Assembly (NCBI GenBank): GCA_029962745.1 | Contig: CM057158.1 | Coordinates: forward strand, 11,091,089-11,155,088 | DNA length: 64,000 nucleotides | Source: Echinometra lucunter | Taxonomy: Eukaryota > Echinodermata > Echinoidea > Camarodonta > Echinometridae | Reading direction: 5' to 3' | Position numbers and translations under genes: made by a program | The notes under the pieces: model-generated | Told to the model about the DNA's origin: nothing | The model's input: only the letters and a program-made list of their open reading frames with translations | Databases searched by the model: none | Shown: positions 37,281 through 49,512 of the stretch, piece by piece | Position numbering within the stretch: the first letter of the stretch is position 1 | Layout: the number at the start of each line of letters is the position of its first letter

Positions 37281-38964
37281 AGGAGCATGAATAAAGGTAT
37301 AAATAATTCATATTCCTCGTATGTATGATGTTTTGACATTATTCAGAGTCTTACTAATATTGAAATTTGCGGAAATCTATTCTATTCTGGTAGAATAATA
37401 AACCAGCTCATGATAAATCAGAACATGGGCAGATAAAGGTCATTTCGGACAAAAAAAAATTAAAACCCACTGACATGAATACTTGTTATGTGCTAATAAT
37501 AGATGCACCATGGTGCATTCCGTGATACCCAGGTGGAAATATTCTTTTCAAAAGGGGAAATAAAAGCTCTCTATGAGGGCACCTCTGTCACATTGGGAGT
37601 GACTATTCTAAGTGCACAAAAACGGACCTCTCCAAGTTTCAGACATCTGTGGATATTTAGGTCATTCGGGACCAGGCCTCTAAAGCTCCGCCATTTTGTC
37701 CAGATTCAGTTGAAGGCCGACCTAAGCACCATTGATATTCATGATCAAAAATGAATAAGTTCATTTTGTAAGATTCTTCCTACGAGTAGCGTGCTTCTGT
37801 ACACGTTTTGAAACATAACGCCCATCAGCTAACCACATGCACAAGCATGCACAGTAAATCAACATGTCACAATAAAACTGATACGCGCAATAGATGAATA
37901 ATACACAGTGTTATCGATATCATGGCGATAACGGGTGATTATCGCCCCTTCAAATGATCCGAAAGAGGCAGGGCCTAATGTCATTGGCGTAATGATATCC
38001 GTGCATGCTGCTTTTCGTCTAGTAAATTTATGATATGTCTGTGTTCGGGAAATGAGCTTACCTTGACTGACTGATTGGAATATTTCATGCATGATCGTGA
38101 TGGTTTGAAATATGGAAAGTTGGATGTGTTTTTGGGTTTTTTTCAGATCAGCCTTACACTCTCTACCCTCTGAGTGCTAAGCCTGAGATGACTTTTTTTT
38201 TCTTTATATACAAAAAATCAAATTCTATCCATTGGGGTTAATGGAAAGGAAATGGTAGATAGTAGTTCTTTTGATTTTGAATTGATTAGTTTATCACTGG
38301 TCGACAGATGGGACCAGCTTAAGTGTGGAGGAAGGTTATTCTGAAGCAGAGAGGAGTTCATTCTCCATATCGCATATAGCCGATATTAACCAGTGTTAGC
38401 TAATGATACTTTATCAGGGATTTTGGTGCTAGGGCACTTTCTGTCCAATCACCAAAGCATGCCTTGATTCTTCATAATTCTTCATATGAAGAATCCAAGT
38501 TATAAGCAAATCTATGAAAATTCAATTTTCACAATATTAAGGGGAAAGGTGTTTGCTAGGATGAACAGTCCACCAGAATATTGTCAATGGCAATCAATAT
38601 TACAGCTGTGTATACTGGAAGTACCATTCCTAACAAATGAAATTGTTACATGCCTCAAAATTAGAGTGCCACCTGTATGGGGACTCAAAGATATTATTTT
38701 TATTGTTATTTTCAAATATCTTAGAAACATGAAGGAATGATTAACTCTGAAGTTTGAAAGCTCATATGAAGTTCATATGAACTTCAAAGTTGAGAATGCA
38801 TTATGTTATTTGAAGGGAGGTTTTTTTTTTCTTCATTTTCTCTTTTTTTTTTTCATTTTGTCTTGGCTGTTCATTTTGACTCAGTGTGTTTTGAGATACA
38901 TGGTTTTAGGGTATCATATCAGTACAAGCAATTTTTGTACCATTTGATTCTTGATTCCTTGCAG
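37281..38964. other. Downstream of the main dysbindin stop: 3'UTR or intron
   Basis: No other frame is convincing. AATAAA-like signals at 37290 and near 37396 could end the long transcript. If the exon at 38965 is real, this stretch is also intronic for an alternative transcript. Confidence 0.4.
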
Positions 38965-39122
38965 ATGCCACAATAGTTTCCAGTGACACACAACACTCCA
39001 GGAGAACCCATCTACCAAAGAAGGAGAAAGCTTCCAAGAGGATGATGATTGGGAAGATGAGGAGGAGGGATGACTTTGGAACTCCAGATGAAGATGCAGA
39101 CCAATCAACAACAAAGTCGTAG
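38965..39122 (+). CDS. Candidate alternative last exon of dysbindin
   Basis: A strong acceptor (TTGATTCCTTGCAG) precedes a 158-nt block ending in TAG (39120-39122). Entered in phase 1, exactly what exon 9 (ending 36034) supplies, it is open for 53 codons beginning DATIVSSDTQHSRRTHLPKK and ending in an acidic stretch and TKS. Skipping exon 10 would replace the acidic tail by a mostly basic one. A second acceptor inside the block (CACTCCAG, to about 39001) would open a different, acidic frame (FQEDDDWEDEEEG). Both options are inferences from phase and splice sites. Confidence 0.4.
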
Positions 39123-39785
39123 CAGTTCATAGGGTCCTGAATGTGTCACTTTGCACTACCTTTCTCAACTGTGATATCATTTATGCTTCTGCTACATCAA
39201 CCCGTAGATATTGTTTAACCACAGTTGAAGGTAAATTGATATGCAATTTCAAAAGATATTTCAAGATTGAATTTTTTTTCAGTGTTCTTTACATTATTTT
39301 ATATCATGAATCTGATCACACATAAACAACAAAAGTTGACACATTTACATAACATGACTGGCCTAGATAGAAATATGACATGTATTGCCCAAATTAGATC
39401 ATATCGCCCGAGGCAGGAGCCGAGGGTGATATGAATCTAATGAGGGCAATATATAAAAGTCATATTATAGATGATAATAGAAATATCATATAAATGTTTG
39501 TAGAAAGGAATCTGGTAACATGGTGCTGTATTTAAGACTAATGCATCTGATTATAAAACCCAGATTTTATTGAAAATGTTCCATATATTTTGAGTGCAAT
39601 CATTTAACCCACGTGTGACCAAAAATAGAGGTCAATAAGATGGAGCCCTGGGTTATGTATACATTTAGTTGTGATGAGGGGTAGAACATGTGGTAACATG
39701 TTATATGATTTTATGTAAATTATTTCTGCTATGGAAATCAGGAAATCCTGTTTTTTAGTATGTGTCATATATATATATATATTTT
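39123..39785. other. Intergenic, nothing recognised
   Basis: A/T-rich sequence ending in a (TA)n run at 39769-39783; no gene or clear repeat boundary is seen before the next element. Confidence 0.5.
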
Positions 39786-40250
39786 TATGCCTCCGCCCAC
39801 CGAAGGTGGTTGCGAGCATATGTTTTCGGTCGTCCGTCCGTCCGTCCGTCCATCTGTCCCGTTTCGTTCTCCAGGCGATAACTTAAGAACCGTTTGACAG
39901 ATCAACTTCAAAACTTGCTCGTGTATGTATATTGGAGGGACAATGATCTGATTAGATTTTGGGGTCTCAAGGTCAAAGGTCATAAGTCATAGAGGTCATT
40001 ATGTACATAGAAATGGTTCATTCTTGTGAAAACTCAGTAACCATTTGACGGTTCAACAAAACTTGGCTCATGTATGCATTGGAAGGGCAATGCTCTCATT
40101 AGATTTGGGGGTCCACAAGGTCAAAGGTCAAGGTCAAAGATGTCATTGTATAAATGAAAATAAATCAACATGAAGTGCCATTTATTTCTGATTTGATAAT
40201 GGCGGAGGTATAAAGTTCGACCACGCTGGTCGAAGATTCATCTAGTTTTT
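39786..40250. mobile_element. Relative of the half-site-rich TIR element
   Basis: It starts TATGCCTCCGCCCACCGAAG with a CGTCCGTC run, like the TGTCTCGCCCACC elements, and an inverted GGCGGAGGTATA occurs at 40201-40212. There are two body units with AACTTAAGAACCGTTTGAC- or AACTCAGTAACCATTTGAC-type starts. The first contains AAGGTCAAAGGTCA (about 39969) and the second AAGGTCAAAGGTCAAGGTCA (about 40109). The end is A/T-rich (poly-T at 40244). Confidence 0.65.
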
Positions 40251-40655
40251 TTTTTTTTTTTCATTTTGGAAATGGGATTGAAAGGGAAAGGAATCAGATG
40301 GGTGAAGTCATTTCACCACCATGCATTTTAAACATTCGTGTGAGAAATGGACATTGTTTTGTATTCTACTGTGCGGTACATGTTCATCGTAATGAGAGTT
40401 TTATACACCATAGATCCTTCTGTATTCTTCTGATGCTATACCTATTAGACGTGTGAATGTTACTGAATACTCATGGAATTTGATGCAGAGGGCACGACCT
40501 GATGAAATTAGGCAGTCTTTATTCAAGGCTATCAAGGTTTAGTGATATTATGCATGAATTTCATCTCAATTCCATTTGGTTGGTGCCAGAACTGGTTTGG
40601 TAAGTTGCCAAATGCCAATATATATATATATATATAGTATATATTATATATATAT

Positions 40656-42395
40656 ATTAAAATGTTCAAAGGGCCCAAAAGGTCCGACGAGATGCAGGTT
40701 AAAAGTATCAGAAAAAAATATAAAGAAGATTCACAACGATATATGGAATACACGGGTAACCTGGTTTGTACTTCACAAGCGCTTTCGATTTAATTCTCTT
40801 CAGTGAAGTGGTTGTTTTACAATTTGACATGGTTTATATACAGGTACAAGATAAAGTATGGTATGTACTTGCTAGGATATACTGTTAGGTTACAATAAAG
40901 ACTATGGTTATCCGATTTCTATTCATTAGCATTCTATTAAATCCAAGATTAAGTGTCACTTGTGCAGGTAGTTTGCTTTTATGCTAAGTGACTAATCCGT
41001 AATGTTTAACAAATTCTCATTGGTTATAATACAAAGGTTCTTCTTAAAGATGTCCTAAATTCGTGGGAACGTCAATGAAATAAAGACAACTCACTTAGAT
41101 CATGATAAAAAAATTAAATAATAGATAGATAAAGGGAGGAAGGAATAGGCGGGTATTCCCGTTCTGACTACAGTGCATTCAGAGAAGGAGTAAATCTTGA
41201 GATAAAGTATTTCTCTTTTAGGCCCCTCTTAATCTTATTGTCCTCGTTCATTTTATAAAACGGGACAATGTTGAAGTTTGGTTCTTGAGACCCAGCACAT
41301 GATTTAATGTGGGAACTTACTTTTATTTGTTGTATTGTTCATGACGAATTTTGTTGTCTATGTACTGTGAGTCGATGTCGGAGTGTGTCTCCTGTCTCTC
41401 CAATATATTGCTCTCCACAGCCATGACAATAATACAATAAATTAAATTCTGCGTAGTGCAGGTGAAAGGAAATGATATTAGGAATGGTTATTTTGATTTT
41501 TAAAAAGAAAAGCTGATTAGTTTCTTTCATATATGGGCACGCTTTGCATCTTTTGTTCGTACATTTTTTAATACCATTTTCCCACCTATTCTTATCTTGT
41601 GTTTTATGGGCTGCTCTAGTTAACATGCATTTTAAGTTTGGGCTTTGCCGTTTACGTAAGATTAGTTTTGTTCCTTTAAATGCCAGATTTAATTCTTGTC
41701 ATTTGAAAGTGTTAACAGTGATTCCTTAATCAGTTTACTAATATTGGGGTTATTTGGATTATGAGTGTGTATAAATGGTATTGACTGGGGTATTGTCTTG
41801 TTTTGGTTTACTTGACCTTAGTTCCTCTTGTGAGAGTTTTTTTCAGCTTTCTTGATACCGTTTAGAATGATGCTTTCCGGATATTCTCTGTCTTTTACAT
41901 GAGGTTTAATTCCAATAAACGTTTCTTGCGTACTTCAGCGTCTGATACGATGGTACAAATCCGTCTTGCTAAATTATATGGAACATTATTTTACAGTGTC
42001 TAGGGTGGCAAGATTTAAAGTGTAAATACTGATGTGTACCGTTACTTTATAAAATATGTCAGTTTTAATGTTGTTCATTTCATTCATTTACCGTTATGTC
42101 CAAGAAGTTGATTCTATCAGTACTTTCCTTGGATTTAAATGTAATACTTGGGTGGAGATGCTGAAGAATATTGTTAAATAAAGTAATATCCCCAAATTCA
42201 GCTTTCCAATAATAAAGCAGTCATCAGATATCTAAGCCAGTTTTCCTTTATATAGGATTTGATCGGGATACTGAAGATACGTTCTACTTCTGAATATAAT
42301 TTTGTTTCTAAATAGCCCATGAATAGGGTAGCATACGTAGGGGCCTTTTGGTTCCCATGGCTGTTTCCCCTTATTTGTAGATAGAATGCGTTGTC
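40656..42395 (-). mobile_element. Decayed Penelope-like retroelement (RT and GIY-YIG remnants)
   Basis: Minus strand. Next to the gap, the reverse-transcriptase palm is recognisable in broken frames: KAPTYATLFMGYLE, then NWLRYLDDCFIIW (the DD-containing catalytic motif) and RINFLDITV (42060-42390). At 41339-41626 an open frame has CKACPYM, then LLYYCHGCGEQYIGETGDTL, the GIY-YIG endonuclease domain typical of Penelope-like elements, in the right order after the RT. Stops and one-base shifts show it is dead. Downstream, at 40771-40803 (minus), CTGAAGA, a poor stem and GAAAGC resemble the hammerhead-ribozyme core known in this class. The N-terminal RT part would be in the gap. Confidence 0.85.
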
Positions 42396-42895
42396 NNNNN
42401 NNNNNNNNNNNNNNNNNNNNNNNNNNNNNNNNNNNNNNNNNNNNNNNNNNNNNNNNNNNNNNNNNNNNNNNNNNNNNNNNNNNNNNNNNNNNNNNNNNNN
42501 NNNNNNNNNNNNNNNNNNNNNNNNNNNNNNNNNNNNNNNNNNNNNNNNNNNNNNNNNNNNNNNNNNNNNNNNNNNNNNNNNNNNNNNNNNNNNNNNNNNN
42601 NNNNNNNNNNNNNNNNNNNNNNNNNNNNNNNNNNNNNNNNNNNNNNNNNNNNNNNNNNNNNNNNNNNNNNNNNNNNNNNNNNNNNNNNNNNNNNNNNNNN
42701 NNNNNNNNNNNNNNNNNNNNNNNNNNNNNNNNNNNNNNNNNNNNNNNNNNNNNNNNNNNNNNNNNNNNNNNNNNNNNNNNNNNNNNNNNNNNNNNNNNNN
42801 NNNNNNNNNNNNNNNNNNNNNNNNNNNNNNNNNNNNNNNNNNNNNNNNNNNNNNNNNNNNNNNNNNNNNNNNNNNNNNNNNNNNNNNNNNNNNNN
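42396..42895. other. Assembly gap (500 N)
   Basis: Placeholder of unknown size inside the Penelope-like element. The sequence after it resumes with a copy of 40534-40640, so the flanking contigs may overlap or be allelic. Confidence 0.99.
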
Positions 42896-42918
42896 CACGG
42901 TTTAGTGATATTATGCAT

Positions 42919-43106
42919 CAGGGAAAAAATTAACTATTTTTTTTCCAGAGCTTCTTTTGAGCCCACCCGCCCGAATTTTCTACATTTTATTACAGTTTAC
43001 ATTGGACCCTATGAGAATTTCAGGGGCTCTTTTTTTAGTTTTCCAGGGCTCTTTTTGGCGTTTTGGGGGCGAATTGGCCCCGAGCCCCCGTGTATTTTTT
43101 TCCCTG
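42919..43106. mobile_element. hAT-type MITE with perfect 8-bp target duplication
   Basis: The 188-bp insert begins CAGGGAAAAAA and ends TTTTTTCCCTG. TTATGCAT occurs on both sides (42911-42918 and 43107-43114). The paralogous sequence at 40548-40555 has a single TTATGCAT and no insert, an empty site. The 8-bp duplication and CAGGG ends are hallmarks of hAT elements. Confidence 0.93.
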
Positions 43107-43997
43107 TTATGCATGAATTTCATCTCAATTCCATTTTGGTTGCCAGAAACTGGTTTGGTAAGTTGCCAAATGGCAATATATATATATATAAAATAAAAAT
43201 AAAGGTTCATGTAAGCCAATTTTTGTAGAGAAAGCCACTGGAGCGGTAATCGCGCAAGCTTAAGCCCGAGTGGAACGGCCTTGCATGCTGGATGTGCGCC
43301 GCTGCTGTTTGAACCTATAGTTTGAACTGCCTAGCTGAGGCGCTTTGGTGATTGTCACAATGACGAGTGCCAAGCCTGAGGATCAGGGATGCGCGTGATG
43401 TGATTGCGGAACGGACCAATCAGGGAGTAGCGGCATAGTCCTTGGACCAATCACGTTGCGCCATTCAGTAGAATGTGTACTTTACTCGAGAAAAAGCTGT
43501 ATCATGCTTGATTTTGCCTCGCTCCTGACCCGATTAAAAGCTAAATCATCAGAATTTCAGTGAGATCTGGAGGAGTATCATATTGCGATTCTATTGAGCT
43601 GAAAAATGCTTTGCAGCAAAATATATTTCCAATATATTTCACTCTGTTTTATCTACCTTACGGATTTTATTTACTTCCATGAATGGTTTATTCATTTAAA
43701 AAAATTTTCTTGATAAAATTGTTAAAGTATAACCTAAAATAGGTAGAATTCTTCTTCTTCAGTTTGGAATTGAAATCGTCAAAATCCGTTAGGAGATGGC
43801 GAAGTAATTGGCAGTTTATCTACCACGTCCTGCTCATGAATATTCATAAATTGCATTGTACTTGCATACGAGTTTTGTAAAATAAGCGCTTTTGCAACAC
43901 GTGGCGGTCTGACTGATTACTTCTTTCCAATATATTCTGCAATTTATCTTTCATTTTTTCATCTCATTGTCATTTGCATTATTCTTCTAGCAATAGC

Positions 43998-44270
43998 CTA
44001 ATAGCTGTGCACAAAGTTATGTATGACCTTAAGAATAACTTGAATATGGAAAGCCAAATGGGATTCTCAATCATATTTAATTGCATAAGCTTAAGTTAAA
44101 ATATCTGTGTAGGTTAACATTATTTTAGCGCTACGTTTTTAATGTGAAATAAAGTTTTTGGCAACAATTTACTTGAGATTGTGGTAAGTACAGTCACACT
44201 ATGTTAAAAACAAGAGGAAAAACTGGGCATTGATAGTCAAGTCGTTCTTAAAGTCATAATCTGTGAAACA
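43998..44270. mobile_element. Diverged, inverted copy of the 9584-9907 MITE family
   Basis: AATAACTTGAATATGGAAAG, CAAATGGGATTCTCAATCAT and TTCTTAAAGTCATAA align to the reverse complement of 9584-9907 along its length. The terminal G/C runs are lost. Confidence 0.75.
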
Positions 44271-44895
44271 AATTGATGAAAAAAATAATTTGAGATGAAA
44301 AGTTCAAGTTTTCAAATGGTATCAAAGTGAAACCATGAATGGTAGATGATGCAATCTGTGCAATGCTTCATGAAAATACATGTATATCTGGATTTTTGTA
44401 AGCTGTAGTTCAAAATCTATTTATCAAGTTTCCATATTGGTTTGCGATACAATACTGCAAAATGTTTACGCAAGCAACTTCATCTTCATACAAATATTGT
44501 GGAATTCATTTATTTGTGTGTCTACTCTTAGTTTTCTTGATAAAGATGTAAAATATGTTGGCTTGGGGAATTTTTTATTTCATACCGTTTTCAGGAAGAG
44601 GATCAGTCCTGGGGCACCCCAACTCCGCATGAAAAGGGGCCAGATTAAACTTCACTCTGTCTGTATTATTAAAGTGAATTGTAGGTTAACCCATAGCAGT
44701 GGAATGTATCCTTTAATTGACACTTTTTCATTATCTTTTGGTCCAGGAAGGTAGGAGTATGAGCGATTTGACTGTAGCCAAGCGTTAATTTAAACTCTCT
44801 GAATTGACAATGCAGTGTTGAAAATATATAAACACTATTTTCATGTGTAAATTGGAAATTTTCTTGTTAAATTTCACATTTGTTTAATAAGGTCA

Positions 44896-45047
44896 TATAC
44901 TTTGTTGTAGGAGTGGGAAAATAAATAATTATTGCTAACTTGACGAGAGAATGCTGATTTGATATATATAATATACTTTGTTGTAGGAGTGGGAAAATAA
45001 TTATTGCCAACTTGAAGAGAGAATGCTGATTTATTTCTTAAGAAAAC
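44896..45047. repeat. Tandem duplication, 76-bp step
   Basis: TATACTTTGTTGTAGGAGTG at 44896 recurs at 44972 with the following GAGAGAATGCTGATTT. The copies differ by a few substitutions and a 3-4-nt indel. Confidence 0.9.
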
Positions 45048-47943
45048 TGGGTACAGCTATGGGTTAAATATTGACTACCCAGTTGCCTATTCAAGCAAGT
45101 TTAAGAAGGAATAAAAAATAAAGGAGGAAAAAAAGAATAGCACCCAGCATAATATAATTGCAGGTACCTTTCAGATGTACATGAACGCATAAAATTGAAG
45201 CTGAGACAGTACTGGTACTTAATCATTTAGAACGTGTGTTTTTCTGTGGTTATTAATGTAGGCAGGTTCTTGAACAAGGAGCAACTCTTCCATGAAAACA
45301 TTAACTAGAAAACGTCACCACGTGTACATGTATTGCGGCTATAGGTGCATCTATCCTTTTACTGTATTGAATGAATTAGCGTTGGCCCGTTGATTTCTCG
45401 CCGGGGCAATTACACATGTTGTATTTGAGTGTTAGAACAATGACTTCCCTATGGTCTCTGCAGGAGTGCATGAAGAAAAGAAATATTTGTTTTCATTATT
45501 CATCATGCTTGAACAAATTTCGGGAGAGCTATTACCCCTACCCTGTTCTCTTTTTTTGTGGAGCATTGGTGACCAAACAATCCAACTTTTTTTTCATATG
45601 CATTCAATTCTGTCCTATTATTTGAAGAGACATTGTTTGTAGAGATATTGTTTGTATAGATTTTGTTTGAGGAGAGAAGTTGGCAAATAAGGTTATGATT
45701 ATAATACCTGCTGTACTGAAATGTCTTCCATTATGTTTACATACCCACTAGGTGGACTTCTTATATCATGAATAATATCATTGAAAATGCATGCATATTG
45801 TGATGTGGAATACATGCATTACCAGAAATGTTAACATGTAAGTGAATATTTACAGATATAAGTACATGCCAGATGAATAATGGACTGATTGTAAATTCAA
45901 GAAAAATATATTTTCCAGTACTATAGAATTGAGGTAAGTGTAAAAAAAAAATAAATAAAAAGACAATTTCATTAATGAATTTCAGATATGTGTTTGTGGG
46001 CATATATTTTGTGTTGATGTCATGTAGCTTGAAATTAAAATGAATTCACTAAAAAGGTATAAAGAGTATATGAAGAGTTTGAATGCAAAATGAATATATC
46101 AATTTTTGTAGAAATGAGATATTTGCAATTAAAGATAAGGAAAAAATAAAGAAAATAATAAAGAAAATTTATGCTGCTTTTGGCCATAACTTAAACAATA
46201 TACCTTTATGTAATGAGAAATGTATCATTTGAAAAGTGTTATTTTGTACTATATGACCGTGATCTTACTTTAAAATTTTCAAAAATGGCATATATGGGTT
46301 TTTGCATCTCTTCATTTGTTATTTACTAAACATACAACATGAAAGACATTTATGATAAAGCAAACATCACAGTCTGTTAATATAATATGAAAAGCTATTT
46401 TTTATTCAATATCATATTCACAAAACATTTTACAAACATTCAGAAAGACCAGATTTATGATGAAAATGGTGCATATGGATATGAAACATCTAAGAGGTGT
46501 TTTAAAAATGATGTACATGTAATATTTTCAAATATCCAATATGAAGCACTTTTTTCAAGCAGGACAAGGGACATCTGAATCTTTCTTCTTTTTAGTTTTC
46601 AAATAATTATAATGAATGTGAACATAGTAGAATTATCCAGTTCTCTTGACGAGATTACTACAATGGAATATAATGATTATTATTTCAAAGCTAACATATA
46701 ATGTTATACTGTATCTAGATTACTTCTAAGGAAAAAAATATATTTATCTGTGCCAGTCATTCATCATAAATATCCAATATTCTTTTGAATTTCTGTCTTT
46801 AATTCATCACATTAATTTCCTTCCTTTGAATGGATGGCATGATATGCAATAATTGTATGATATGGAGTAATTTATACTTCAAATTATAAATAAAGAGGCA
46901 TCTTAATTGACAAACATCTGGCAGGCTAACTTACATCAATTACAAATTTGAATCATCAATTAGCATATAATGTAACATGTAGGTATAAAAATTATGTACT
47001 TGTTAAACTATTACATTTAACATGAATGTGCAAGTACACTACTTGGAATTTCAAAGAGACCACATATAAACAATACTACATAAAATACATTTAAAACTAA
47101 CCCAATATTTAAATACTGAAGACAAATATGAAAGAAAAAGAAAAGACAAAAAAAAAAAAAAAAAGGAGGTGCATTTACTAATTAGAAATTACCAAAGCTC
47201 ACACTCCCATATGAACGACCAGTAATTCACGGATGATATGAATTAAATACTAGTACTTGGGAGTTGGGACAAGGTGGTTTCTTTCTGTGAGGCTTTAGAA
47301 TGTAAAACGTTTGTGATGGGCAGCATGTACAGTAAACAATGTTGGACCAAGTTAAACATGTGTAGTGAACAAAATAATAACAGCATCATATCAAAACAAT
47401 TTGATTTTGGTCAAGGTGGTTTGAAACTCACATCAATCTTAATTATACATTTTTATGTAGAAAGGCACCATTTTCAAAATGACCACTGTAAAAAAAGGAA
47501 GGAAAAAAATCAGCCTAAACATCTCATCTTAGAGCTAACAAAAAGAAAGAAATAAAACCAACTAGAAGAAATCTCGGTTTAACATCTAAAAACCAGAAAC
47601 TTGTAAAATGATAATATTTTTTGGACTGATTCTATCAGATTTTCCTACACCACAGCTTGGAACTTTTGTTTTATTCTTTACTAACAAATTCAATAAAGTT
47701 TCAGGCATGCAACAGTTTCTGGTGTTACAGTAATTCTGAAAGTACTTCTGAGCATGCTTTTGCTATGCAAACCATGTCAGAATATCTCTCAAATGGCCAA
47801 GCTGTAGAGTGATTTGCAACGTGGTGGTACCACTTAAGTGTACCACTACCCATGCCTCTACAGCAAGTTCCTTTATGCCATTTGGCAAAATAGTAGTCAA
47901 TATTTGCCACGATTCACCCAGGTGTAAATGGGTACCTCATATA

Positions 47944-48175
47944 CAGTATCCAACAAAAGTGAGTACACCCTTGAGGGTGTGCTTAACTTTTGTTGCCACA
48001 AATTTAAACAAAATCCTTTAGCTATTACATTATTGTTATGGAAGAGATCATTCCTATCAATACACTGGTCACAGAATTTCATTCTTCTCTATCATAGTTG
48101 CAATACATTTATGTAAGAATTTACATTTGAATTTTAACGTTTTGTAAAGGGTGTACTCACTTCTGTTGGATACTG
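47944..48175. mobile_element. Tc1/mariner-type MITE, TA target duplication
   Basis: The left CAGTATCCAACAAAAGTGAG and the right CTCACTTCTGTTGGATACTG are inverted ends with one mismatch in the first 20, continuing into TACACCC/GGGTGTA. TA flanks both sides (47942-47943 and 48176-48177). At 232 bp it has no room for a transposase. It is inserted just after a SINE-body fragment. Confidence 0.92.
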
Positions 48176-49099
48176 TACTCTGGCAGCTTGGCTATAACCA
48201 CTGGGATTATAACGTCACAGCATGATGGATATGAGCGCCAAAGAAATGGCCATTATTCAATAAAACATACAAATATAAAAAAAAAGAAATGGCCATTATT
48301 ATTCCTACTTTTTAAAAATATATATATATTAAAACATATCTCTACAATTCTACCTGACCTGTATACAGACCAGTACAGTGGATTGCCTGTAACTTATAAA
48401 TAAATTGAATAATCACTGTTACATCATTGGGGGTACAATATCGGTCTGCTTGCAAGTAAACATGAAAAAAAAAAAAAAACGACAACAAATTTTACTACCC
48501 TGCTCTCAGAAGCATAATCATACTAAATAACATACTTATATAAAACAAAAAACTTTTACAAAATACAGCAAAGGAATATAAAAATGAGGTTAAGCTGGCA
48601 ACAATTTAAAGAAATATGGACTGGAAAAAACTGCACTCAAGAAGTTGCACAAGAATAAGAAAAAGGAAGGAATTTGCAGACAAAGATAAGTAAAAGGAAA
48701 TATGAATGACAGGAATAACAAACTTGCTAGAACAGTAAATGAACACCAATAAGATCACAAGGTAAGCATAACGGAATATCTGCTGAACTGACTAATATGA
48801 GAAAAACATACAGAAAGTGACACAACCCTGCAATATTTATTGTAAAAAGTAATAACTCTATAGCATAAACCTACATGTATAATGAATTGCATAATAGCCA
48901 ATCTCATGAAAATTATACATAGAATTGAGAAAAAAAATCTTCATAGTTTAAGGACATAACAAAAAGGAAAAATGACCAAAATCTGTAGAAATATAAAAAC
49001 TGATGTAGTAAACATTGTTAACAATACTAAAGGTGAGTGTTCATCAAACACCAATGTCAATTATCCTTATACTACTAGGTAGCTTCCAACTTCTTTAAA

Positions 49100-49512
49100 T
49101 ACATTCAAAAGAGATTCATGAATGTTATTTGTTGATTTCTGAATGCTGTTTGTTTAATTCATACAGTAGATGTAAATGACTGCAAAGTTATTGCTTTATA
49201 GGATAATTCAAAGTTCCTACCTCTGTAAATAACCACAAAACATTATCCTTTAAAATTATCAACTCAAAGGATAATGTAGAAATTTACAATACTATAATTC
49301 AAAGAAATACATTCAACAGAGATTCATGAATGTTGTTTGTTGATTTCTGAATGCTGTTTGTTAAATTCATACAGTAGATGTAAATGACTGCAAAGTTGTT
49401 GCTTTATAGGATAATTCAAAGTTCCTACCTCTGTAAATAACCACAAAACATTATCCTTTGAAATTATCAACTCAAAGGATAATGTAGAAATTTACAATAC
49501 TATAATTCAAAG
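49100..49512. repeat. Tandem duplication, 208-bp unit, two copies
   Basis: GATTCATGAATGTT at 49113 and 49321 opens two blocks that match almost base for base through GAAATTTACAATACTATAAT. Only about five differences are seen, so it is recent. Confidence 0.95.

Larger units (their letters stand above)
43115..47940. other. Long A/T-rich stretch without recognised genes
   Basis: Both strands were scanned: only short, low-complexity or shadow frames. It contains the diverged MITE at 43998-44270, the tandem duplication at 44896-45047, an A-run at 47150-47164 and a SINE-body fragment at about 47885-47940. Confidence 0.5.

Noticed and set aside
36999..37339. Serine-rich minus-strand frames
   Set aside because: Antisense shadow of the Asp/Glu repeat in dysbindin exon 10.
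38463..38510. Short palindrome GATTCTTCATATGAAGAATC
   Set aside because: Perfect but only 20 bp in A/T-rich sequence, with no context suggesting function.
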